Positions 25,106-32,864 of a stretch of 64,000 nt of DNA are shown here, in pieces. The notes below the pieces were generated by a model. It did no database searches, was not told where the DNA came from, and worked only from the letters and a program-made list of their open reading frames with translations. Location of the stretch: positions 837,085-901,084 of the forward strand of contig NZ_LR732469.1 in NCBI RefSeq assembly GCF_902506425.1, written 5' to 3'. Source of the DNA: Novosphingobium sp. 9U. GTDB taxonomy: Bacteria; Pseudomonadota; Alphaproteobacteria; Sphingomonadales; Sphingomonadaceae. A program made the position numbers and the translations under genes. Position 1 is the first letter of the stretch, and every line of letters starts with the position of its first letter.

Positions 25106-26569
25106 ATGGCCGAGCGCGATCCCGCCCTTGCAACCAAGACACCACCGGAGGCTGCGAACTCGGAAGGCCTCGGCGCCGATCGCAGCAAGGGCATCAGCTG
25201 GTCCGAGCTGATGGCGCAGGATTCACGCCCCGCACCCGCGATCCTGACCGAGGAAAGCTATACCTACCGCGGCTCCGAACCGATCCCGGCAGAGCGCTAC
25301 ACCAGCGAGGCGTTCGCCCAGCTGGAGCGCGAGCGGATGTGGCCTTGCGTCTGGCAGTTCGCCGCGCGCGAGGAGGACCTGCCCGAGCCCGGCGACTTCG
25401 TGGTCTACGAGAACGCGGGGCGCTCCTACCTCGTCAGCCGGCAGGATGATGGCTCGATCCGGGCCATGCACAACGTCTGCCTTCACCGCGGCCGCAAGCT
25501 GCGCACGGAAGAGGGCACGACAGACAAGTTCGTCTGCCCGTTCCATGGCTTTGCCTGGAACAAGGACGGCAGCTTCAACTCGATGCCCTGCCAGTGGGAC
25601 TTCCCGCACCTGAACGAACAAAGCCTCGACTTGCCCGAGGCGGAGGTGGGCCGCTGGGCTGGCTACGTGTTCATCCGCGAGGAGAAGGGCGGGCCCAGCC
25701 TGGAGCAGTTCCTGGCGCCGCTGCCCGAGCACTTCAAGCGATGGCGGCACGAGGAGTGCGCCAGCGTCATGCGCGTCGCCAAGGAGGTCCCGGCCAACTG
25801 GAAGGTGGTGATGGAGGCCTTCATGGAGGCCTGGCACACCATCGTCACGCACCCGCAGCTGCTGCCCTTCACCGGCGATTCCAACGCGGCCTACTGGACC
25901 TGGGGCGACAACGTGAACGTCAACCTGGTGCCGTTCGGCGTGATGAGCCCGCACATCGAAGAGGGCCAGGGTGAGCAGTGGATCGTCGACCAGTTCATCC
26001 GCTACAACGGGCGTTCGGCGGACAACTACGAGGAAGCCGCGCGCGACAACCCGATGGCGATCGCGGTGCCCGAAGGCGTGAGCGCGCGTGCGGCGCTGGG
26101 CGAGGCGATGCGCAAGGCCTACACCGCGTCCACCGGCTACGATCATGCCGAGGCGACGGACGCTGAATTGCTCGACGCGCTGGTCTACAACGTGTTCCCG
26201 AACTTCTCCCCGTGGGGCGGGTTCATGCCCAACGTCGTCTACAACTGGCGAACCGGCAAGACGCCCGACACCTGCATCATGGAAGTGCGCATCCTTTCGC
26301 GCATTCCCAAGGGCCAGCCGATCCCGCGTGGTGCTCCGCTCAAGATGCTGAGGCTCGATCAGAAATGGACCGAGGCGCCCGAGCTCGGCATTCTGGGCGA
26401 CGTTTTCGAGCAGGACATGGACAATCTGCCGTACGTGCAGGAGGGCCTGCACGTATCCAAGACTGGCAAGATCAACCTGGGCAACTACCAGGAGATCCGC
26501 ATCCGCCAGTTCCAGGATACGCTGATGAAGTACATCGGCGGTGAACTGGGCGGCTGGAGGCAGGACTGA
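25106..26569 (+). CDS. Rieske non-heme iron oxygenase, alpha subunit (487 aa)
   Basis: Third and longest Rieske oxygenase. Cluster ligands are C125/H127 (CLHRG) and C144/H147 (CPFHGFAW); the iron site is EAFMEAWHTIVTH with H244 and H249. The N-terminal 45 residues before EESYTYRGSEPIPAERY are an extension of low complexity. The C-terminal half has extra segments relative to the 398-residue paralogue. Sequence type differs from the other two, so a different ring position or substrate is likely. It is followed after 4 bp by the ThuA-like gene. Confidence 0.92.
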   Translation: MAERDPALATKTPPEAANSEGLGADRSKGISWSELMAQDSRPAPAILTEESYTYRGSEPIPAERYTSEAFAQLERERMWPCVWQFAAREEDLPEPGDFVVYENAGRSYLVSRQDDGSIRAMHNVCLHRGRKLRTEEGTTDKFVCPFHGFAWNKDGSFNSMPCQWDFPHLNEQSLDLPEAEVGRWAGYVFIREEKGGPSLEQFLAPLPEHFKRWRHEECASVMRVAKEVPANWKVVMEAFMEAWHTIVTHPQLLPFTGDSNAAYWTWGDNVNVNLVPFGVMSPHIEEGQGEQWIVDQFIRYNGRSADNYEEAARDNPMAIAVPEGVSARAALGEAMRKAYTASTGYDHAEATDAELLDALVYNVFPNFSPWGGFMPNVVYNWRTGKTPDTCIMEVRILSRIPKGQPIPRGAPLKMLRLDQKWTEAPELGILGDVFEQDMDNLPYVQEGLHVSKTGKINLGNYQEIRIRQFQDTLMKYIGGELGGWRQD

Positions 26570-26573
26570 GCCG

Positions 26574-27362
26574 ATGGCCGATGGGCAAGACGCTGCGGCT
26601 CACCCGCCGCGGATCAACTGCGTCCTCGTGTGCGGCGGCGTGTGGCACGACATGGACTTTGCACGCCTCGAACTGCTCAGGCTGCTGAGCGAGGACCCTG
26701 CCGTCCGCACTCGCGTGTTTGAGGATTACGAGAACCTCGACGCGCTGCGCCAGGCCGATATCCTGATCACCTATACGTGCGACGTGACGCCTTCACTGGC
26801 CGCGCAGGAGGTGCTGCGCGACTGGCTCGCGGCGGGCGGGCGCTGGTACGCGCTGCATGGCACCAACTCGGTCTTGCGCCTGCTGGCGAAGGGACCGGAC
26901 GCGGGACTGTGGGATGCGCCGCGCTGGGCGCCGCTGTTCATGGACCTGCTCGGCTCGCAGTTCCTCTCTCACCCGCCGATCGCACCCTACACCGTCACCG
27001 TTGCCGATCCCAGCCATCCCCTGGTTGCCGGCGTTGAGCCGTTCGAGACCACGGACGAGCTCTACCACATGGAGACACACGGCGACCTGCACGTCCTGCT
27101 CGAGACCGAGTGCACGCAGGAGGGCACCGGATTTGTCGAGGCCGCGGATGCGCCGGGCACGCACCCGGTGATGTATCTGAAGGATCATGGCGCAGGCGCG
27201 GTGCTCTACAACACGCTCGGCCATTGCCGCGGGCATTACGATCTGCAGCCGATGCTGGACTGGTGGCCCACGGTGGACCGCTGCGCCTGGGACTTGCCGG
27301 TGTTCTACGATCTGCTGCGTCGCGGCATCGACTGGCTCAAACAGCGCCAGCGGGTAACCTGA
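26574..27362 (+). CDS. ThuA-like domain protein (262 aa)
   Basis: Resembles the ThuA family (class I glutamine-amidotransferase-like flavodoxin fold): NCVLVCGGVWHDMDFARLE opening strand and helix, ADILITYTCDV, GGRWYALHGTNS as the nucleophile-elbow region, HPLVAGVEPFETTDELYHM, and GAVLYNTLGHC. ThuA proteins occur in trehalose and other sugar or cyclitol catabolism, but their chemistry is poorly known. ATG 26574 follows the oxygenase stop by 4 bp. Pairing with a Rieske oxygenase points to a role on the oxygenated product. Confidence 0.82.
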   Translation: MADGQDAAAHPPRINCVLVCGGVWHDMDFARLELLRLLSEDPAVRTRVFEDYENLDALRQADILITYTCDVTPSLAAQEVLRDWLAAGGRWYALHGTNSVLRLLAKGPDAGLWDAPRWAPLFMDLLGSQFLSHPPIAPYTVTVADPSHPLVAGVEPFETTDELYHMETHGDLHVLLETECTQEGTGFVEAADAPGTHPVMYLKDHGAGAVLYNTLGHCRGHYDLQPMLDWWPTVDRCAWDLPVFYDLLRRGIDWLKQRQRVT

Positions 27363-27407
27363 GCAAGCCTCTTCGGGTCGCGCCAGGAGCAGTGGTGGAG
27401 TGAAAGA

Positions 27408-27440
27408 GAAGGGCGGCCGCGTCATCCGAGGCCGCCCTTC
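27408..27440 (-). terminator. Hairpin terminator between ThuA-like and acyl-CoA dehydrogenase genes
   Basis: An 11-bp perfect stem (27408-27418 with 27430-27440). On the minus strand it is followed by TCTTTCAC, which fits termination of the acyl-CoA dehydrogenase transcript. The plus side has no T-run. Confidence 0.6.
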
Positions 27441-27456
27441 AGTCGGGGTGAGCTTG

Positions 27457-28587
27457 TCAGGCGAGTACGCCGGCGTAGCGGTCCAGCGTCGCCTGCGGGC
27501 TCTCGGGCCAGCGCGAGAGGACCAGCAGGCGCTTGTGCCCGGCGCCGATCGCCAGTTCGTCGGTGATGCCCATGCCGCCATGGAACTGGATCATCTCGTG
27601 CCCCAGCTCGAGCGAAGTGCGGGCGAGGAACGCGCGGGCGCCCTGGACGGCCTTGCCGAACTCGGCGCTTTCGCTTGAGACCAAGGCAAGGTTGAGAAGG
27701 GCCCGGGCCTGCTCGATCACGGCATACTGTGCGACCATGCGGTGCTGGATCGCCTGGAAGGAACCGATCGCCGCGCCGAACTGGCTGCGGGTGCGCAGGT
27801 AGTCGATGGTATCGGCGAACAGCCGCTCCATGATCCCGAGCGCTTCGGCGCTGCGGGCCAAGTCGGCCAGCTCGTTCGCGGCGTCGATCGCGGCAAGGCC
27901 ATCGTCTCCAGCACGGTCGAGCTTGTGATCGTCGCTGATCATCACATCTTCCAGCGTCAAGGCGACGGCCACACTGCCGTCGGCCATGTGCCACGGGCGC
28001 AGCGAAGCACCCGGCTGGGTGGCGGGAATAAGGAACAGCGCCACGCCGGTGCGATCGCCCGGTTCGCCGTGGATGCGCGCAGGGACGATGAAGGCGTCGG
28101 CACCGCCGCCTGCAGCGCAGAACGGCTTGGTGCCGCTGAGCCGCCAGCTGTCACCCTTTGCAACCGCACATGTCTCCAGCCAGCAGAGGCCATCTCGCGC
28201 GCGCTCGTCCAGCGCGGCCAGTGCGAGGCGCTTCTCGCCGGATACCACGGCCTCGATCCATGAGTTCAGCAGCGGCTCGCGCGCGGTCATGGCGAACAGG
28301 CGGCCTGCCATCATCACGGACTCTGCCAAGGGTTCCACGACCAGGCCACGGCCCAGCGCCTCGAACACGATGGCGACGCCGGTGGCATCAAGGTCCAGCC
28401 CGCCCAGGTCTTCGGCGAACGGCGCCGCGATCAGCCCGAGTTCGCCCAGCAGCTGCCAGTTACTGGAGGAGAACCCGCAAGGCTCTGCCAGGAACGCGCG
28501 GCGGCTATCGTGATCGTAGCGATCGGCGACGAACCGATCGGCCAGCGCCTTCAGCATTTCCTCGTCTTCGCTGAGATCGAAGTTCAC
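27457..28587 (-). CDS. Acyl-CoA dehydrogenase, small-subunit type (376 aa)
   Basis: FAD-dependent acyl-CoA alpha,beta-dehydrogenation. The N-terminal helical domain begins NFDLSEDEEMLKALADRFVA, and the C-terminal domain has LRTRSQFGAAIGSFQAIQHR and QFHGGMGITDELAIG. It resembles the small partner of two-gene (heteromeric) acyl-CoA dehydrogenases such as the pimeloyl-CoA and steroid side-chain types; the large partner could be the gene at 32865. The start is a GTG at 28587 with GGGAG upstream. It is divergent from the LuxR-type regulator. Confidence 0.87.
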   Translation of the reverse strand: MNFDLSEDEEMLKALADRFVADRYDHDSRRAFLAEPCGFSSSNWQLLGELGLIAAPFAEDLGGLDLDATGVAIVFEALGRGLVVEPLAESVMMAGRLFAMTAREPLLNSWIEAVVSGEKRLALAALDERARDGLCWLETCAVAKGDSWRLSGTKPFCAAGGGADAFIVPARIHGEPGDRTGVALFLIPATQPGASLRPWHMADGSVAVALTLEDVMISDDHKLDRAGDDGLAAIDAANELADLARSAEALGIMERLFADTIDYLRTRSQFGAAIGSFQAIQHRMVAQYAVIEQARALLNLALVSSESAEFGKAVQGARAFLARTSLELGHEMIQFHGGMGITDELAIGAGHKRLLVLSRWPESPQATLDRYAGVLA

Positions 28588-28642
28588 AGTCCACTCCCGG
28601 TATCCGCCGTTCGTAGTACCACCGCGTCGAAGTCGATCGCTG

Positions 28643-28658
28643 CTGAGCAAAAGGCTAG
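28643..28658 (-). promoter_or_regulatory. Possible operator, CTAGC-TTTTG type
   Basis: On the minus strand the site reads CTAGCCTTTTGCTCAG, close to CTAGCGTTTTGGTGAG at 31221. It lies 56 bp before the acyl-CoA dehydrogenase start and inside the gap shared with the LuxR-type regulator gene. Confidence 0.35.
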
Positions 28659-28736
28659 TCACGCCCATGTCGATCCTGGTGCACGCGATTGTGCCACTCG
28701 AACACGCGGTCTAAGAAGGCTTGGGAGAGAAGCTTA

Positions 28737-29510
28737 ATGGCGCTGTTATCACAGGATCACATCGACGCTGTGCGGGTGACGTCGGCTGCAGGCGTTCGGC
28801 CGGCTGCCGAAGCGTTGCATGCGATCGCCCAGGGGCTAGGCATGCGCGTTGCCCCGGCGCACGACATCGCCGACAAGCGCACCCCTGTGGATGCCGACGG
28901 TGGCATGTTAGCGACGGAGGTGTTCGGCTGGGATACCGACGAGCGGGTCTGGTGGCGCAACTCGCGCATCGCGCTGGACAGCCCGCTGACCACCGCCTGC
29001 CGTTTCGAGAGCCAGCCGTTCTGGGTCAACGCCGAGGGTTTTCGCACGCGCGAGCCTAACGCATACCTGGCCTCGATCGACCTCTCCAACTTCGAGCATC
29101 GGGCGATGACCTGGGCCGCGATCGGCGTGCCGGTCCATCTGCCGTTCGGCCAGATCGGCGCGGTCAGCTTCAATCCGCTCGATCGTGGCAAGACCGACCT
29201 CACCGAGGAATTCGCGCTCTACTCGGACGCGCTGGGGCTCTATGCCCGCACGTTCATCGCCACTTACGTGCAGGTGATGGGGTCGGCCCAGGCCCTGCCA
29301 TCCGGATCGCGCCTGTCGAAGCGCGAGGTGGAGTGCCTGCGCTGGGCGGCGATCGGCAAGACAGACATGGAGATCAGCATGATCATGTCGCGCAGCCGGG
29401 CGACGGTGCGGTTCCACATCCACAACGCCGCCACCAAGCTGAACGCGGTCAATCGCAGCCAGACAGTCTTCAAGGCCGCGCAGCTGGGCTACATCTCGCT
29501 TCAGAAGTGA
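28737..29510 (+). CDS. LuxR-type transcriptional regulator (257 aa)
   Basis: Two domains. The N-terminal 180 residues resemble an autoinducer-binding domain, with VWWRNSRIALDSPLTTACRF in the ligand-pocket region where TraR-type proteins have W, D and P. The C-terminal GerE/LuxR helix-turn-helix spans about 193-254 (LSKREVECLRWAAIGKTDME, then ATVRFHIHNAATKLN). No luxI-like synthase is in the window, so it is a LuxR solo that may sense a pathway compound. ATG 28737 has GGGAGAGA upstream. It is the only regulator inside the catabolic island and the best candidate for the CCTARC-type sites. Confidence 0.88.
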   Translation: MALLSQDHIDAVRVTSAAGVRPAAEALHAIAQGLGMRVAPAHDIADKRTPVDADGGMLATEVFGWDTDERVWWRNSRIALDSPLTTACRFESQPFWVNAEGFRTREPNAYLASIDLSNFEHRAMTWAAIGVPVHLPFGQIGAVSFNPLDRGKTDLTEEFALYSDALGLYARTFIATYVQVMGSAQALPSGSRLSKREVECLRWAAIGKTDMEISMIMSRSRATVRFHIHNAATKLNAVNRSQTVFKAAQLGYISLQK

Positions 29511-31168
29511 GGTTCTAGCTCACGCTTAGGTTCCGCCGCGGCGCGGTCTTCGAGCATCAGCTGCGCACCGCGCAAGCCTAGCGCCATGGCCGGAGCATTG
29601 GTGTTGCCGGTGACGTGGCCGGGCATGACCGAGCAGTCCGCCACTCGCACGCCTTGCACCCCGTTCACCCGCAGCCGCGGGTCGACCACGGCCTTCGGAT
29701 CGCTGCCCATCCGGCAAGAGCGGATGGCGTGGAGCCCGCAGCTGGACAAACGGCGGAACATGGCGAGCACGTCCTCGTCACTCTCGACCTGCGCACCCGG
29801 CACCAGTTCCGCTCCCACCATCCGATCGAGCGGAGGCGCCGCCATGTAGGCGCGCATCTTGCGCACCAGGGCGATGGCGGACGTGCGATCATGCTGCGTG
29901 CTCAGGAAGTTGTGCAGGATGTGCGGCGGAGCCTCCGCAGCAGGGCCGGTCGCCCGCACGCTGCTCTCGCTGGTGAGGCGCAGGAGCTGGCCGTAGATCG
30001 TCACGCCGGGCTTGGGATCGATCTTGTCGAGCGGGACCGGGGCCTTGTCGTCGCCGACCTTGAACGTGTAGCCGCCCAAGTAGAACTGCGCATCGGTGCG
30101 ACTATCGGGATGCGCGACGTTGCAGAACGCGCCGACCTCGAAAGGTCCCGTCGCGAGCACGCCGTCGCGGCGCAGCAAGTACCGCAGCATCGCGAGCGCC
30201 GCGCCCAGGCCGAAGAAGCTCTTATTGGTGCCCTTGCCGTGGTCGAGCCGGAACGGCATCGACAGCGACAAGTGCTCGATCATCCTCTCGCCGACATCGG
30301 GAGAGTGCGCCACCAGCGGGATGCCGGCGAGCGCGAGCCGGCCCGCATCGCCGATGCCTGAGCGCTGCAACAGCAACGGGCTTTCCATGGCTCCGGCGCT
30401 GATCACTATCTCGCCAGCGCAGTCGAAACGCTGCGGCTTGCCATCGACCACCACGTCGATGCCGATCGCGCGGGTGCCATCGAACACGATCCGCTCGGCC
30501 GTGACGCCTGTCATTACCGTGACGTTGGGCCGCTTGCGCGCGACTGCCAGATAGGTGCGCGCCGAGGACTCGCGACGGCCATTGCGGATGTTGTGGCTGT
30601 AATAGCCGACACGCGGTCCGGCAGTGGCATTGAGGTCGTCCACACGCCGCAGTCCAAGCGCCTCGCCCGCCTCGATCATGCGTTCGGCCAAGGGGTATGT
30701 GTGGCAGGCCGGGTCGACACGAACGAGGCCACCGCTGCCGCGCATCTCGGAAGGTCCGGCCGCGTGGTCTTCTAGTTCCAGGAAGGCAGCCGTCATGCTC
30801 GCGCCGTTCCATCCGGTCGCGCCGCACTCGCTTTCCCAGGCGTCGTAGTCGGCCGGCTCGCCGCGGCTCCAGATCATGCCGTTGATCGAGGATGAGCCGC
30901 CCAGGCCCTTGCCGCGAATCCAGACCTCGCCGGCGCCGGGATCGTTGGCGCCTTCCTCGCGTGGCTGCGCGACATGGTAGGCCCACATGTGCTCAGGCTT
31001 CTTGACCAGCTTGGCCACGCCTTTGGGCAGGGTCACCCAGAAGCTGTCGTTCTCACCACCGGCTTCGAGCACCAGCACTTGCGAGCGACCGTCCGCGCTC
31101 AGCCGTTCGGCCATCACGCAACCGGCGCTCCCGGCACCGACGATGATGTAGTCCCATTGCCTGCTCAT
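29501..31168 (-). CDS. GMC-family FAD alcohol dehydrogenase (555 aa)
   Basis: Glucose-methanol-choline oxidoreductase, choline-dehydrogenase-like. FAD motif IVGAGSAGCVMAERLS, GMC signature region RGKGLGGSSSINGMIWSRG, GEIVISAGAMESPLLLQRSG, and the active-site His in GLHAIRSCRMG with Asn in GNTNAPAMALG. It would oxidise a primary or secondary alcohol to an aldehyde or ketone. ATG 31168 has GGGAGAG upstream. Its 3' end overlaps the LuxR gene by 10 bp on the opposite strand, and it is divergent from the nine-gene operon. Confidence 0.92.
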   Translation of the reverse strand: MSRQWDYIIVGAGSAGCVMAERLSADGRSQVLVLEAGGENDSFWVTLPKGVAKLVKKPEHMWAYHVAQPREEGANDPGAGEVWIRGKGLGGSSSINGMIWSRGEPADYDAWESECGATGWNGASMTAAFLELEDHAAGPSEMRGSGGLVRVDPACHTYPLAERMIEAGEALGLRRVDDLNATAGPRVGYYSHNIRNGRRESSARTYLAVARKRPNVTVMTGVTAERIVFDGTRAIGIDVVVDGKPQRFDCAGEIVISAGAMESPLLLQRSGIGDAGRLALAGIPLVAHSPDVGERMIEHLSLSMPFRLDHGKGTNKSFFGLGAALAMLRYLLRRDGVLATGPFEVGAFCNVAHPDSRTDAQFYLGGYTFKVGDDKAPVPLDKIDPKPGVTIYGQLLRLTSESSVRATGPAAEAPPHILHNFLSTQHDRTSAIALVRKMRAYMAAPPLDRMVGAELVPGAQVESDEDVLAMFRRLSSCGLHAIRSCRMGSDPKAVVDPRLRVNGVQGVRVADCSVMPGHVTGNTNAPAMALGLRGAQLMLEDRAAAEPKRELEPHF

Positions 31169-31203
31169 GGCTTGTGCTCTCCCGCCGGCATGGGTCGCAC
31201 GAA

Positions 31204-31236
31204 CTAGCGGTTTGGCTACCCTAGCGTTTTGGTGAG
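31204..31236 (+). promoter_or_regulatory. Tandem CTAGCG-TTTGG repeats before the nine-gene operon
   Basis: CTAGCGGTTTGG (31204-31215) and CTAGCGTTTTGG (31221-31232) are direct repeats 17 bp apart. CCTAGCGTTT is also found exactly at 7512. They lie 70-100 bp before ATG 31306 in the gap shared with the GMC gene. This is a likely regulator site for the operon. Confidence 0.45.
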
Positions 31237-31305
31237 TCAAAATGCGGGCGGGGGCAGGCTTAAAAAGCTGACATGACCGGAGAGATCAACCGGGGCGGAG
31301 AAGAG

Positions 31306-31701
31306 ATGCGCGCCATAGCCGAAGGCCTGTTCACCGACGAGACGCCTGCGCGTCTGATCGGTGGCAAGGACCGGGAAACCGGCCGCATCGTCTTCCCCTG
31401 TCCATCGACCGCGACGCACGACCCCGTGCCGCTTTCGCGGGAGGGCAAGCTGTGGTCCTACACGGTGCAACGGTTCCGCCCCAAGAGCCCGCCGTACGCG
31501 GGACCTGAGGCGTTCGCGCCGTGGGTGGTCGCCTATGTCGAACTGCCGGGCGAGGTCATCGTCGAGGCGAGGCTGGACGATGTCGCGTTCGAGGACGTGG
31601 CGGTCGGCATGCCGGTGCGCTTCCAGCCGGGGCTGCTCGACCGGAACGATCCGAACAGCACCCGCATACCCGCATTCGTGCCGGCGGAACTCGCTGCATG
31701 A
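31306..31701 (+). CDS. DUF35/OB-fold protein lacking the zinc-ribbon cysteines (131 aa)
   Basis: An OB-fold partner protein of thiolase-superfamily enzymes (ChsH2/DUF35-like): LWSYTVQRFRPKSPPYAGPE, APWVVAYVELPG, and a basic-to-acidic VEARLDDV strand set. Normal members carry a four-cysteine rubredoxin-like ribbon before this domain; here that segment reads LIGGKDRETGRIVFPCP, with the only Cys of the protein, so no zinc site can form. ATG 31306 has GGAGAAGAG at the right distance and is preferred over ATG 31273. The stop overlaps the thiolase start (ATGA). First gene of the operon. Confidence 0.82.
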   Translation: MRAIAEGLFTDETPARLIGGKDRETGRIVFPCPSTATHDPVPLSREGKLWSYTVQRFRPKSPPYAGPEAFAPWVVAYVELPGEVIVEARLDDVAFEDVAVGMPVRFQPGLLDRNDPNSTRIPAFVPAELAA

Positions 31702-32858
31702 GCGACGTGTGCATCGTGGGCATCGGCATCCACAAGTTCGGCCGGACCGATGGCCTGTCGGGCCTCGACCAGGGCGTGCATGCGGTGCGCGAAGCGATGG
31801 CGGACGCCGGGATCGACTGGCGCCAAGTACAATTCGCCTATGGAAGCTCTGACGCCGCGGGCAATCCCGACACCATGGTCGATCGCCTGGGCCTCACCGG
31901 CGTGCAGTTCATCAACGTGCGCAACGGCTGCGCGGCGGGCGGCTCGGCCTTGTTCAGCGCGCAGATGGCGATCAAGTCGGGCGAGTTCGACATCGGCCTT
32001 GCCGTCGGCTTCGACAAGCATCCACGCGGCGCCTTCAACGCGCTGCCTTCCGAGTACAACCTGCCCGATTGGTACGGCGAAGTGGGCCAGATGGTCACCA
32101 CCCAGTTCTTCGCCGCCAAGATCATGCGCTACATGAGCCTGTTCGGCATCTCGCAGACCTCGCTGGGGCGGGTTGCGGAGAAGGCGTTCCGCAATGCCGT
32201 CCACGCGCCCCACGCCTGGCGCCGCGAGCCGGTCTCGCTCGAGGACATCCTGGACGCGCCCTTGGTCAGCGATCCTTACACCAAGTACATGTTCTGCTCG
32301 CCCGCCGAGGGCGGTGTTGCGCTGATCCTCGCCAGCGAGAAGAAGGCGCGTGAACTGGGCAAGCCGCTGATCCGCCTCAAGGCCGCGACCATGCGCACCC
32401 GGCCGCCGCACAGCTTCGAGGTATTCGCGCCGTCGGTGGACGTGGTGGAGGACGACACCCGCCCGCGGCCGACTGCCTCGCGCATCGCTTCGGCGGACGC
32501 GTTCAAGGCGTCCGGCATCGGGCCCGGCGACATCGACGTCGCGCAACTGCAAGACACCGAAGCTGGCGCCGAGATCATGCACATGGCCGAGAACGGCTTT
32601 TGCGCCGACGGCGAGCAGGAGCAGTGGCTGGCGGAAGGCCGCACCGAGATCGGCGGCGCGCTGCCGGTCAACACCGACGGCGGCTGCCTCGCCTGCGGCG
32701 AGCCGATCGGCGCCTCCGGCTTGCGCCAGGTCTACGAGAACGTGGTGCAGCTGCGCGGACATGGCGGCGGCCGTCAGGTGCCGGGCGGTCCCCGGACCGC
32801 CTACAGCCACGTCTATGGTGCGCCGGGCGTCTCTGCCGTCACGATACTGGAACGCTGA
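31698..32858 (+). CDS. Thiolase-superfamily enzyme (SCP2/Ltp2-like, 386 aa)
   Basis: Acetyl-CoA acyltransferase fold. The nucleophile-type Cys is present in NVRNGCAAGGSAL (C78). The usual GHP-x-GATG motif reads CGEPIGASG, so the catalytic His is Glu, and the C-terminal Cys loop is replaced by HVYGAPG. Together with the DUF35 partner this resembles the Ltp2-ChsH2 arrangement, where the enzyme performs retro-aldol cleavage of a side-chain CoA ester instead of thiolysis. Ordinary thiolase action remains possible. It is coupled to the DUF35 gene by a 4-bp overlap. Confidence 0.85.
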   Translation: MSDVCIVGIGIHKFGRTDGLSGLDQGVHAVREAMADAGIDWRQVQFAYGSSDAAGNPDTMVDRLGLTGVQFINVRNGCAAGGSALFSAQMAIKSGEFDIGLAVGFDKHPRGAFNALPSEYNLPDWYGEVGQMVTTQFFAAKIMRYMSLFGISQTSLGRVAEKAFRNAVHAPHAWRREPVSLEDILDAPLVSDPYTKYMFCSPAEGGVALILASEKKARELGKPLIRLKAATMRTRPPHSFEVFAPSVDVVEDDTRPRPTASRIASADAFKASGIGPGDIDVAQLQDTEAGAEIMHMAENGFCADGEQEQWLAEGRTEIGGALPVNTDGGCLACGEPIGASGLRQVYENVVQLRGHGGGRQVPGGPRTAYSHVYGAPGVSAVTILER

Positions 32859-32864
32859 AAGCCC

